Origin: Microbispora triticiradicis
GTDB taxonomy: Bacteria; Actinomycetota; Actinomycetes; Streptosporangiales; Streptosporangiaceae
DNA: 32,847 nt
Direction of reading: 5' to 3'
NCBI GenBank assembly: GCA_003260025.2
Contig: QFZU02000135.1
Location: 1 to 32,847, forward strand
Part shown: in pieces, positions 1-7,322 of the stretch
Numbering within the stretch: position 1 is the stretch's first letter
Layout of the letters: each line of letters opens with the position of its first letter
Translations under genes and position numbers: made by a program
Notes under the pieces: generated by a model
The model's input: only the letters and a program-made list of their open reading frames with translations
What the model was told of the DNA's origin: nothing
Databases searched by the model: none

Positions 1-969
1 GGCCGTCGTACGCCGGCGGCGCCGGGGCGGGGCGGCGGCCGGGCGCGCCCGGGCGACGGCGGAGGTCCGGCCCGACCGCCAGATCTGCGCCGCCGTGGTC
101 TCGGCCGGGGTCTCGGTCGGCACGCCGGGCCCGAACCGCATCAGCACGTCGTCGTCCATGCCGGAGGGCAGGTCGAGCAGGGTCACCGCCTCGCCCGCGG
201 CCGGCACAGAGCCGGGAACAGAGCCGGGCCCAGAACCGGGCACAGGGCCGGGAACAGGCCCGAAGAAGTCGCGTGCGGCCCGGGCGAGCCGGTCCCGTGT
301 CATGAACCCGGGCGGCAGCCCCTCGCGCCCGGCGAGCAGGGTGTCACGGGCGGCGGCCAGCCCGTGGGCGGTGGCGGCGCTGATCGCCCGGTGCAGGAGA
401 TCCGCCTCGGGCCCGGCCGTCTGTCCGGCGGCGAGTCGCCGGGCGAGCGTCACCCAGGCCGCGACGTCGTGTTCCGGCGGCACGTGCTCGCCGCGGAGCG
501 CCGCCACCAGGCCGCGCTCGGCGAGCAGCGCCGCGCCGTCCTCGGAGACGACGACGGTTCCGGCGCCGAACGCGCCGTGCGTCAGCCCGGCGGCGTGTAC
601 GGAGGCGAGCGTCTGCGCCGTCTCCAGGAGGACGGCGGCCACGCTGCCCGCGTCGAGATGCCCGCCGGCGCTCCTCAGCAGTTCGTCGAGGGACGGCATC
701 GCGCGGCCGGTGATCAGCCACACCTCGTCGCGCGCGGCCACCAGGTCGACGACGGGCAGCAGCCCGGCGGCCCCGCCGCGCTGGAGGCGCAGGTCGTCGG
801 CGACCGTCGCGACCAGCCGTTCCCTCGCCCGGGCCGCCGCCGCTGGTTCGAACCGCAGCACGCCGGACGGCCTGCCGCCGGGGGAGACCGCGTCCGTCCA
901 GACGCCGGCCTCGCTGATCCGGGTGCGGCCGGTGAGCCGGTGCCCTGCGACCGTCACGCCTTCTCGCAT
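1..969 (-). CDS. Pseudokinase-like protein, C-terminus cut by window edge
   Basis: The frame opens at an ATG at 969 with GGAGG about 8 bases upstream and stays open to base 1, giving 323 residues and no stop, so the end is missing. Residues 1-225 resemble a Ser/Thr kinase fold: the segment LASVHAAGLTHGAFGAGTVV (121-140) aligns with the catalytic loop, but HRD reads HGA (131-133), the loop Asn is absent, no DFG is recognisable, and I see no VAIK lysine. I therefore call it a pseudokinase by inference. Residues 237-257 are Pro/Gly/Ser/Val repeats and the visible end is basic (PPRRRR), which often precedes a membrane helix. It lies 67 bases downstream of the kinase gene on the same strand and is probably co-transcribed with it. 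It could be a scaffold or substrate of that kinase. Confidence 0.7.
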   Translation of the reverse strand, partial: MREGVTVAGHRLTGRTRISEAGVWTDAVSPGGRPSGVLRFEPAAAARARERLVATVADDLRLQRGGAAGLLPVVDLVAARDEVWLITGRAMPSLDELLRSAGGHLDAGSVAAVLLETAQTLASVHAAGLTHGAFGAGTVVVSEDGAALLAERGLVAALRGEHVPPEHDVAAWVTLARRLAAGQTAGPEADLLHRAISAATAHGLAAARDTLLAGREGLPPGFMTRDRLARAARDFFGPVPGPVPGSGPGSVPGSVPAAGEAVTLLDLPSGMDDDVLMRFGPGVPTETPAETTAAQIWRSGRTSAVARARPAAAPPRRRRRTTA

Positions 970-1036
970 CTGCGCCGCCTCCGGTGCCGTCCACGCGTAC
1001 GCTCCACGGCAAGTGTGGCGGGAACGAGGCCGGTCG

Positions 1037-2554
1037 TCACCGGGGGGGCTCCTCCGAGGGCGAACCGCCGCCGGGCTCGCTCACGGTCGGGGTGGGCCGC
1101 GTCGTGGGCGGCGTCGAGGTCCGGGTGGCGCTCGGCCTGGGGGAGGGCCGCGTGGTCGGCGGGTCGCCGGGGATCGACGCGGTGACCGTGGGGTCGGGCT
1201 GCGAGGTGGGCTTCGCCGAGGGCTTCGGCCGCGTCGTGGGCCGGGCCGTGGGCCGCGGCGTCGGCCGCACGGTGGGCTTGACCGTCGGTTTCACGGTCGG
1301 CCTGCGCGTCGGCCGGAGGGTCGGGTTCACGTTCGGCCGGCCGGTCGCGGTGGGCCGGACGACCGGCGTCGGTGAGGCGACCGGCTTCGGGCTGGTGGAG
1401 ACGGGGGAGGGCGCGGGGGAGGGCTCCGAGTCCTCCGGCTCCTCAGTGGGAGTGTCGCCGGTCGTCGAGGGATCGATCCCGAGAGGGCTCGGCGTCGCGA
1501 TCGTCGTGCCCGCCTGCAGGGTGGTCCCGCTGACCGTCTGCACCAGCGCCACGGTTCCGGCCGCGATCACGACCATTCCGGCCAGGGTCAGGCCGATCTT
1601 CATCCGGGCCTGGCCCAGCAGGCCGCCCAGCCGGGTCTCGGCCAGCGTCGTGCCGGCCTCGGGAACGTCCTTCTTGAGGGGGAAGAACGGCACCAGCAGC
1701 CCGGCGAGCGCCGCGAGCCGCCGCCGTCCCCGCTCCTCCCAGGCCGGGCCGTACGCGCCGGCGGCGACGGTCTCCAGTTCCCGCAGGAACTCCTCGGCGG
1801 AGGCGTACCGGTCCTCGGGCCGCTTGGCCATGCCGCGCTCCACGAGCCCGCGCAGCGGCGGCGGCACCTCGTCGACCGGCGGAGGCATGGTCTGGTGCTG
1901 GCGGGCCAGCGCGGCGATGTTCTGGGCGCGGAACGGCCGGCTGCCGGTGAGGCACTCGAAGAACACGACGGTGGCCGCGTAGACGTCGCCGGCCGGGCCC
2001 GCCCTGCCGCCGGACCACTGCTCCGGCGCCATGTACGGCGGGGTGCCGGAGGCGTTCACGCCCTCGCCGGCCTGGACGGCGATGCCGAAGTCGACGAGCT
2101 TGCTGTTGCCGTCGGCCTCGACCATGACGTTCTCCGGCTTGTAGTCCCGGTGAACGACCCCGATCTCGTGCGCCGAGGCCAGGCCGAGCAGCGAGCCCTT
2201 CAGCACGGTGAGCGCGGCCTCGGGGCCGGTGGGCCCCTCCGATCGCAGCATCGCGCGCAGTGAGACGCCGTCGACCAGTTCCATGACGATGGCCGCGCCG
2301 CGGGAGGTCTCGGCGTACTCGTAGAAGCGGGCGGCGTGCGGATTGGGATCCATCGCCGCGAGCAGCCGGGCCTCGTGCCGGAACCGGGCGACGAAGTGGA
2401 GGTCCGTCATCAACTGATCGGACAGGTACTTGATCGCCACCGGGACATCGTCGGCATCGTGCCGGGCGAGCACCACCCGCCCGCCGCCCCCCACGCCGAG
2501 TTCCTTGATCTCGGTATAGCCGGGGACGCGCCAGGCGTCCGTCTGGCCGTACAT
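1037..2554 (-). CDS. Membrane Ser/Thr protein kinase (PknB-like) with Pro/Thr-rich extracellular tail
   Basis: 505 residues, start ATG at 2554 with GAGGAG 7 bases upstream. The Hanks-type kinase domain spans about residues 12-262. Visible motifs are the glycine loop LGVGGGG (19-25), lysine in VAIK (42), E61, HRDYKPEN (135-142), DFG (155-157) and APEQ (176-179), so it should be catalytically active. A single transmembrane helix lies near 320-341. The outer region (342-505) is low-complexity Pro/Thr/Ser/Arg with repeated PTVKP/PTRRP/RPT units and has no PASTA domain. That suggests it does not sense peptidoglycan muropeptides as PknB does; the signal is unknown. The downstream pseudokinase-like gene is the obvious partner. 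Family assignment is firm, physiological role unknown. Confidence 0.95.
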   Translation of the reverse strand: MYGQTDAWRVPGYTEIKELGVGGGGRVVLARHDADDVPVAIKYLSDQLMTDLHFVARFRHEARLLAAMDPNPHAARFYEYAETSRGAAIVMELVDGVSLRAMLRSEGPTGPEAALTVLKGSLLGLASAHEIGVVHRDYKPENVMVEADGNSKLVDFGIAVQAGEGVNASGTPPYMAPEQWSGGRAGPAGDVYAATVVFFECLTGSRPFRAQNIAALARQHQTMPPPVDEVPPPLRGLVERGMAKRPEDRYASAEEFLRELETVAAGAYGPAWEERGRRRLAALAGLLVPFFPLKKDVPEAGTTLAETRLGGLLGQARMKIGLTLAGMVVIAAGTVALVQTVSGTTLQAGTTIATPSPLGIDPSTTGDTPTEEPEDSEPSPAPSPVSTSPKPVASPTPVVRPTATGRPNVNPTLRPTRRPTVKPTVKPTVRPTPRPTARPTTRPKPSAKPTSQPDPTVTASIPGDPPTTRPSPRPSATRTSTPPTTRPTPTVSEPGGGSPSEEPPR

Positions 2555-2656
2555 AACGGTCTCCTCATCGCCTGGGGCCCCCGCCGAATCCGAGACCGTA
2601 GCTTAGTGACGACCCCGCCATTGCGAAGAAAAGTCATGATTCAGTTAGGTTTGGTG

Positions 2657-3298
2657 TCAGTACCGGCGGTCCGCGACATGTGGCGGAACCGGGATGCCGG
2701 GGGTGAGGCGCGGGTCGGGCTCGGGGACGCCCCAGGACACGGCGAGCGGCAGCACGCCCGCCCAGACGGGCAGGTCGTAGTCCTCCTCGTCGTCCTTGGG
2801 CGGTCCCTGCCGCACCTTCACCGACGCCTCCTCCAGCGGCAGCGCGAGCACGGCCGTCGCGGCCATCTCCTTGCGGTCGGGCGGGCGTACGACGTCCCAC
2901 TGACCGGGCGCGAGCTGCTCGGTGATCGCCCGCAGCCCGGCGAGCCGCTCCTCGGGGTCGTCCACGAGCCGGGCCGTGCCGTAGACCATGGCGCAGCGGT
3001 AGTTCACCGAGTGGTGGAACGCGGAACGGGCCAGCACGACGCCGTCGAGGTGGGTCACGGTGACGCAGACCTGAGCGCCGGAGCCGGCCCGCAGCGAGGC
3101 GGCCCCGGTGGAGCCGTGCAGGTAGAGGGTGTCGCCGATCCGCCCGTAGCCGGTGGGGATCACCATGGGGGAGCCGCCGGCCAGCACGCCGAGGTGACAG
3201 ACGAGACCGGCGTCCAGGATGGCGTACAGGTCGGCGCGGTCGGTGCGGGCCCGGTCCTTCGAGCGGTTCAGGGTGGTGCGAGGGGTCGTGGAGAGCAT
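2657..3298 (-). CDS. Pyridoxamine 5'-phosphate oxidase-fold (flavin-binding) family protein
   Basis: 213 residues. The N-terminal half (residues about 20-145) has the split-barrel pattern of the PNPOx-like/nitroimidazole-resistance group: a RADLYAILDAG helix, then CHLGVL, PMVIPTGYGRIGDTLYLHGS, and ARSAFHHSVNYRCAMVYG. Such proteins bind FMN or related cofactors; the substrate is not predictable here. The start is the ATG at 3298. No Shine-Dalgarno precedes it, but TAACGT lies 7 bases upstream, so a leaderless transcript is plausible. It is divergent from a MocR-type PLP-binding regulator, and this gene pairing is common in actinobacteria, so control by that regulator is likely. A link to vitamin B6 metabolism is inferred from context only. 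Confidence 0.85.
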   Translation of the reverse strand: MLSTTPRTTLNRSKDRARTDRADLYAILDAGLVCHLGVLAGGSPMVIPTGYGRIGDTLYLHGSTGAASLRAGSGAQVCVTVTHLDGVVLARSAFHHSVNYRCAMVYGTARLVDDPEERLAGLRAITEQLAPGQWDVVRPPDRKEMAATAVLALPLEEASVKVRQGPPKDDEEDYDLPVWAGVLPLAVSWGVPEPDPRLTPGIPVPPHVADRRY

Positions 3299-3303
3299 GT
3301 CCG

Positions 3304-3344
3304 TTACGTTATGTCCAGGGTGGACTGGTGGAACATGTCCACTT
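3304..3344. promoter_or_regulatory. Candidate MocR/PdxR operator and divergent promoter
   Basis: The 99 bases between the two divergent genes carry GTGGAC at 3320-3325 and its reverse complement GTCCAC at 3337-3342. ATGTCC occurs three times, at 3297, 3311 and 3335. MocR-type regulators typically bind pairs of short repeats between themselves and a divergent target. The GTGGAC core also resembles the AAAGTGG-type site I recall for Corynebacterium PdxR. TAACGT on the minus strand (3306-3311) could be the -10 for the PNPOx-like gene. Binding is inferred, not shown. Confidence 0.5.
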
Positions 3345-3364
3345 CTGGCCGCCGCGGGGAGACC

Positions 3365-3394
3365 ACTTTTGCGGAGAACACTTTTGCGGAGAAC
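3365..3394 (+). repeat. Perfect 15-bp tandem repeat ahead of the MocR gene
   Basis: ACTTTTGCGGAGAAC occurs twice back to back (3365-3379, 3380-3394). The second copy supplies the GGAG that serves as ribosome site for the GTG at 3398. The first copy would place an identical GGAG 15 bases earlier. It may be a recent duplication or part of the regulator's binding site. Confidence 0.85.
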
Positions 3395-3397
3395 GCT

Positions 3398-4801
3398 GTG
3401 CGCCTGACCATCGATGTGCCGGTGACGGTGGACCGCGCCGCTCCGGCGCCGCTCGCCGTCCAGCTCGCCGCCCAGTTGCGGGAGGCCATGCGTACGGGCG
3501 GGCTCAAGGCGGGGGAGCGGCTGCCGTCCACCCGGAGGCTCGCGGTCCTGCTGGGGGTCAGCAGGACCGTCGTGACCGACGCCTACCAGCAGCTCTACGC
3601 GGAGGGGTGGCTGGAGGGACGGCACGGATCGGGAACCTACGTCGCCGAGGACGCGCTGCCGTACGAGTACGCGGTCCCGGACCACGCCGCCACCGGCACG
3701 GCCGGGACGGGAGAGGACGCCCCGGCGTCGGCCGCTCCCGGCGGGGACGTGGTGGACCTGCGGCCGGGGCGGCCGTGGGTGTTCGGGTACGACCGGGCGG
3801 CCTGGCGGCGGGCCTGGCGATCCGCCGGCGACCTGCCGTTGAACGCCTTCCCCGACCCCTACGGCCACCCGGAGCTGCGCGAACTGCTGGCCGGGCACCT
3901 GCGCAGGGCCCGGGCGGTGCCGGTGGACGCGGGGAACGTCATGGTGACCCGGGGCACCGGCAACGGCCTCGACCTGGTCGCGGCGACGCTGCTGGGTCCG
4001 GGAACCCGGGCCGGGGTCGAGGAGCCGGGCTGGGGGGCGGCCCGGCGCGTGTTCGCCTCGCGGGGGGCGGAGGTCGTGCCCTGCCCGGTGGACGAGCAGG
4101 GCGTGATCGTCGAGGCGCTCCCCGACGACCTGCGGGTGCTCTACACCACGCCCGCGCACCAGTTCCCGGTGGGCGGCAGGCTGCCGATCCCGCGCAGGGA
4201 GCGGCTGCTCGCCTGGGCCCGCAGGACGGGCGCGATCGTCGTGGAGGACGACTACGACGCCGAGTTCCGCTACGACGTCGCGCCGCTGCCCGCGCTCTAC
4301 GGGCTCGACCCCGCGCGGGTGGTGCTGCTCGGCACGCTGTCGAAGTCGCTCGGTCCCGACGTGGGCCTCGGCTGGCTGGTCGCCCCGGCGGACCTGCTCG
4401 GCAGGGTCGCCGAGCGCCGGGCGCGCGTCGCCGACCGCACGTCGGGGCCGGTCCAGCGGGCCGTGACGACCCTGCTGGAACGCGGCGACCTCGACCGGCA
4501 CCTGCGCAGGATGCGGCTGGAGTACGCCCGCCGGAGGGCCGCCATCGTCGAGGCGCTCGGGCCGTGCGTGCGTGGCGACACGGCCGGGCTCCACGTGATG
4601 GTCGCGCTGTCCGCCGCCGTCGTCCCCGGCCTCGTACGGCGGGCCGGGGAACACGGCGTGCTCCTGGACACGACCGAACGCCACCACCTCGGGCCGCCCC
4701 GGGTGCACGGCCTCGTGCTGGGGTACGGCTCCGCCTCCCTCGCCGGGGTACGGCGCGGATGCGCGGTGATCCGGGCGCTCATACCTCCTGGAGAAGCCTG
4801 A
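3398..4801 (+). CDS. MocR/PdxR-family transcriptional regulator (GntR HTH + aminotransferase fold)
   Basis: 467 residues from GTG 3398. The N-terminal winged helix of GntR type is at about 15-83 (QLREAMRTGGLKAGERLPST, then SRTVVTDAYQQL). A type I aminotransferase-like domain runs from about 125 to the end, with EDDYDAEFRYD near 283-293 and the PLP lysine K316 in LSKSLG, so it should sense PLP or an aldehyde/amine ligand. I chose GTG 3398 because it has GGAG 6 bases upstream and gives the usual short lead before the HTH. ATGs at 3311 and 3335 are in frame but would consume the intergenic operator. The 3' end overlaps the convergent amidase-like gene by 23 bases. Likely target: the divergent PNPOx-like gene. 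Confidence 0.9.
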   Translation: MRLTIDVPVTVDRAAPAPLAVQLAAQLREAMRTGGLKAGERLPSTRRLAVLLGVSRTVVTDAYQQLYAEGWLEGRHGSGTYVAEDALPYEYAVPDHAATGTAGTGEDAPASAAPGGDVVDLRPGRPWVFGYDRAAWRRAWRSAGDLPLNAFPDPYGHPELRELLAGHLRRARAVPVDAGNVMVTRGTGNGLDLVAATLLGPGTRAGVEEPGWGAARRVFASRGAEVVPCPVDEQGVIVEALPDDLRVLYTTPAHQFPVGGRLPIPRRERLLAWARRTGAIVVEDDYDAEFRYDVAPLPALYGLDPARVVLLGTLSKSLGPDVGLGWLVAPADLLGRVAERRARVADRTSGPVQRAVTTLLERGDLDRHLRRMRLEYARRRAAIVEALGPCVRGDTAGLHVMVALSAAVVPGLVRRAGEHGVLLDTTERHHLGPPRVHGLVLGYGSASLAGVRRGCAVIRALIPPGEA

Positions 4802-5378
4802 GCCCGCCCCTGGGCAGGGCGTCCTCCAGGCCGGGCGCGTCCTCTCCGATGATGCGGGCGATGTCGATCGACCCCGGGTCGCCCTCCCGGGTGCCGGGCA
4901 CCTGGGAGTGGCCGAAGTGCCCGCCCCGCGCCCACAGGCGCCTGCTGCGCTCCGCCGCCAGGGAGTGGGGATAGGGCAGCGGAGGGCCGGCCGGCCAGCG
5001 GCGCGGCACCCCCCAGGAGTCGAGCCAGGCCAGGATGTCGTCCAGGCCGTCGAGCTTGGTGTCGGTGAACGGTTCCCTCGCCGAACCGATGACGTGGATC
5101 TGCACGCAGACCCGTCCGTTCCTGCCCCGGTCCGCCGCCAGCGCGCCGCCCGCCAGGGTGGGCGGGAGCAACTGGACGATCTCCCCGGTCACCGGGTTCC
5201 ACACCAGGTGGGAGGGCCGGCGGAGATGGATCAGCCGCTGGGCGACGGATCTGGCCGAAACCCCGTGGGGATCGGCGGGCCAGATGAACCAGACGGTCCT
5301 CGGGGCTCCTCCGAGCATCGATCCGGAGTCCCCGGGGGAGGGAAGTCGGCTTGCGCCGGGCAGCCATGCTTGGGCCAC
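4779..5378 (-). CDS. Degenerate N-acetylmuramoyl-L-alanine amidase-like protein
   Basis: 199 residues from a GTG at 5378 with GAGGGGG just upstream. The layout resembles amidase_2/PGRP-like proteins of actinomycetes: PGASR near the N-terminus, RTVWFIWPADPHG (27-39), PSHLVWNPVTGEIVQL (55-70), RVCVQIHVIG (89-98), a WGVP segment (122-125), and GGHFGHSQVPG...GDPGSID (152-172). H157 and D168 fit the last zinc positions. The residue expected to be the first zinc histidine (VWH in relatives as I remember them) appears as F31, so hydrolase activity is doubtful. No signal peptide is obvious. Similarity is judged by eye; the fold call is moderate and the function unknown. Confidence 0.6.
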   Translation of the reverse strand: MAQAWLPGASRLPSPGDSGSMLGGAPRTVWFIWPADPHGVSARSVAQRLIHLRRPSHLVWNPVTGEIVQLLPPTLAGGALAADRGRNGRVCVQIHVIGSAREPFTDTKLDGLDDILAWLDSWGVPRRWPAGPPLPYPHSLAAERSRRLWARGGHFGHSQVPGTREGDPGSIDIARIIGEDAPGLEDALPRGGLRLLQEV

Positions 5379-5475
5379 AATGCCCCCTCAAATCCTCGGT
5401 CGCGTCGTTTTTCCCCTTTCAAACTTTCCTCGACACCTCAGGTCGCCTGATTGTTACCGCCCGGTGCGGATCTCC

Positions 5476-7155
5476 TCACGAGGAAGGAGAGGACACCGGA
5501 TCGTCGGCGGGGCTCGGGCTGGGGGTGGACCCGTCACCGGGGTCGTCACTGGGCCGGGTGGTCGGGCCGGGACCGTCGTCGCCATTACCCTCCTGCCCGT
5601 CCCAGGAGATCCGGCAGGACGGCCGGCCCGCGGCCGACCGGAAGGTCACCACACCGCTGCCCGGGACCGCCGGATCGGCGACGGCGAGCGTGATCCGGCC
5701 GCTCGCCCCCGCGCGCAGCCTGCCCTGCCGGGGGGAGACGGTGACGCCGCCGGACGCGGCGGCCGTCCACTCGATCACCGAGCCGCGCGCGGCCAGCGTG
5801 ATCGTCGCGCCGGTGGCCCCGCCGAGGTCGCCCGGGCACAGGGCGGTCAGCGACGGCCTCGGCGCGCGGGTCGTACGGGAGGATGTCGGCCGCGACCGCC
5901 CCGGCGGTGGGAGGGTGTGGGGCGGGGCGGTCGCGGCCGGGTGGGGGGAGTCGTCCGGAGGCGCGGAGGGGTCGCCGTCGTTCTGGTCGTCGGCCTGCTC
6001 GTCGGCCGGGCCCTCGTCGGCCGGCGGGTCGCCCTCGTCCAGATCCAGCGCGGGATCCATCGCGGGGTCCAGGGCGGGGTCCGGCGCGGGGGAAGGGGCA
6101 GGGGAAGTGGCGGGGGGCACGCGCACCGCCTCCAGGCGGTCGGCGGGGGACTCCCCGGAGACCAGCGCGAGCCCGCCCGCGGTGGCGAAGACGCAGGCGG
6201 CGGCGAGCAGCACCGGGGCCACCTTGAGCGGCCGGGGCCGTCTGCGCGCTCCCCCGTGCCCACCGCCTTGCCTACCGCTGCGCCCACCCCCGTGCCCACT
6301 GCTGCGCCGGGCCCGCCTCGGCCCCGCGGCGGCCGGGAAGCCGCGGTGGTCGAGGGGAGCGGTGGCGTCGGCCGGGGGGTCGGTGCGCAGGATCGAGTCG
6401 ATCACCTGGCGGCGGGCGGACAGCGGCGGATACGCGACGGGGATCATGTCCAGCAGCCGCTCGGCCGACACGTGCCTGCCCCGGCCCTCCCGGCAGATCT
6501 CGCAGCCGGCGACGTGCCTGCTCAGCCGCTTGCGCAGCGGGTCGCTCAGCGGCCCGTCCCGCCAGTCGGCGCCCACGCCGTTGTCCACCAGCGCCGACAG
6601 GCCGGGGCAGTGGGCCCGGGCGACCCTGGCCAGCACGAGGGCCGCCGCGCCGTTCTCCAGGTGGTCCCGGGCCCGGCCGAGCCGCGCCGACACCTGCCGG
6701 GAGGACAGCCCGAGGACCGATCCGGCCTCGGCGGGCGTCAGGCCGTGCCGTACGGCGAGGATGAGCGCCTCGCGCTCGGCGGCGCCGAGTTCCCGCAGCA
6801 CCTCCTGCACGAGCGCGGCGAGCGGGGGATCGGCGGACTCGTCGAGAGCGATCACCGGTCCGGCGTGGCCGCCCGTGGTCTCGGGCGCGGCGCACTCGGA
6901 CCGGGTCAGCGCGTACAGCCACGCCCGCAGCCGGGCGGGCTCGGTCAGCCGATCCGCGTAGCAGGCCGCGGCGACCAGCGCGTCGTGCATGGCGCGCGCC
7001 GCGGCCTCCAGGTCGCGAAGCAGGGTGTAGGCATAGTCGCTCAGCCGGTCGGCGTACGCGTCGTACAGGGCGGCCGCCGCCTCGGCGTCGCCGCGCCGCA
7101 GCGCCTCCAGCAGTCGATGGTCGTCGGCTCGCCCGACGCCGGGCCATTCGGGCAA
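5476..7155 (-). CDS. ECF sigma factor fused to zinc-finger anti-sigma-like, TM and extracellular domain
   Basis: 559 residues. Sigma-70 region 2 occupies about 18-90 (DAEAAAALYDAYADRLSDYA) and region 4 about 112-168, with the HTH in LTPAEAGSVLGLSSRQVSARL. An HxxxCxxC zinc motif follows (H214, C218, C221; C183 nearby), as in zinc-binding anti-sigma factors. A transmembrane helix lies at about 311-333, then a Pro/Asp-rich spacer and a beta-rich outer domain (436-520) with C440 and C514. Start is TTG 7155, chosen because GGAGG sits 8 bases upstream and no better in-frame start exists. The architecture implies a membrane-tethered sigma factor released by proteolysis or rearrangement; actinobacterial ECF groups with fused C-terminal extensions are known. 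It lies 167 bases downstream of the VWA gene on the same strand. Confidence 0.85.
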   Translation of the reverse strand: MPEWPGVGRADDHRLLEALRRGDAEAAAALYDAYADRLSDYAYTLLRDLEAAARAMHDALVAAACYADRLTEPARLRAWLYALTRSECAAPETTGGHAGPVIALDESADPPLAALVQEVLRELGAAEREALILAVRHGLTPAEAGSVLGLSSRQVSARLGRARDHLENGAAALVLARVARAHCPGLSALVDNGVGADWRDGPLSDPLRKRLSRHVAGCEICREGRGRHVSAERLLDMIPVAYPPLSARRQVIDSILRTDPPADATAPLDHRGFPAAAGPRRARRSSGHGGGRSGRQGGGHGGARRRPRPLKVAPVLLAAACVFATAGGLALVSGESPADRLEAVRVPPATSPAPSPAPDPALDPAMDPALDLDEGDPPADEGPADEQADDQNDGDPSAPPDDSPHPAATAPPHTLPPPGRSRPTSSRTTRAPRPSLTALCPGDLGGATGATITLAARGSVIEWTAAASGGVTVSPRQGRLRAGASGRITLAVADPAVPGSGVVTFRSAAGRPSCRISWDGQEGNGDDGPGPTTRPSDDPGDGSTPSPSPADDPVSSPSS

Positions 7156-7260
7156 CGGATATTCCTCCCCGTGTGACGGAACCGGATGTCGCCGATCCCC
7201 ACACGAGTGGGACGCCGCCCTGACGGGCGCCGTTTACGGGCCGCGCGGCCGTGCCCGAAA

Positions 7261-7279
7261 TCATGCCCAACCGGCATGA
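7261..7279. promoter_or_regulatory. Inverted repeat upstream of the sigma-factor gene
   Basis: TCATGCC (7261-7267) and GGCATGA (7273-7279) form a perfect 7-bp inverted repeat with a 5-base spacer, about 106 bases upstream of the TTG start. It could be an operator in the 167-base gap. No binding protein can be named. Confidence 0.4.
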
Positions 7280-7322
7280 CCTGCGAAAACAGGGACTGAT
7301 GCGGCCCTTGTGAATCAGGAGG

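Noticed and set aside
95..1375. Long plus-strand open frame with Arg/Pro/Ser-rich product
   Set aside because: It is antisense to the kinase and pseudokinase genes, which have motifs and ribosome sites; its composition is that of an antisense frame in GC-rich DNA.
2336..3397. In-frame N-terminal extension of the MocR regulator
   Set aside because: It would cover the opposite-strand PNPOx-like gene and the operator; the family starts near 3398.
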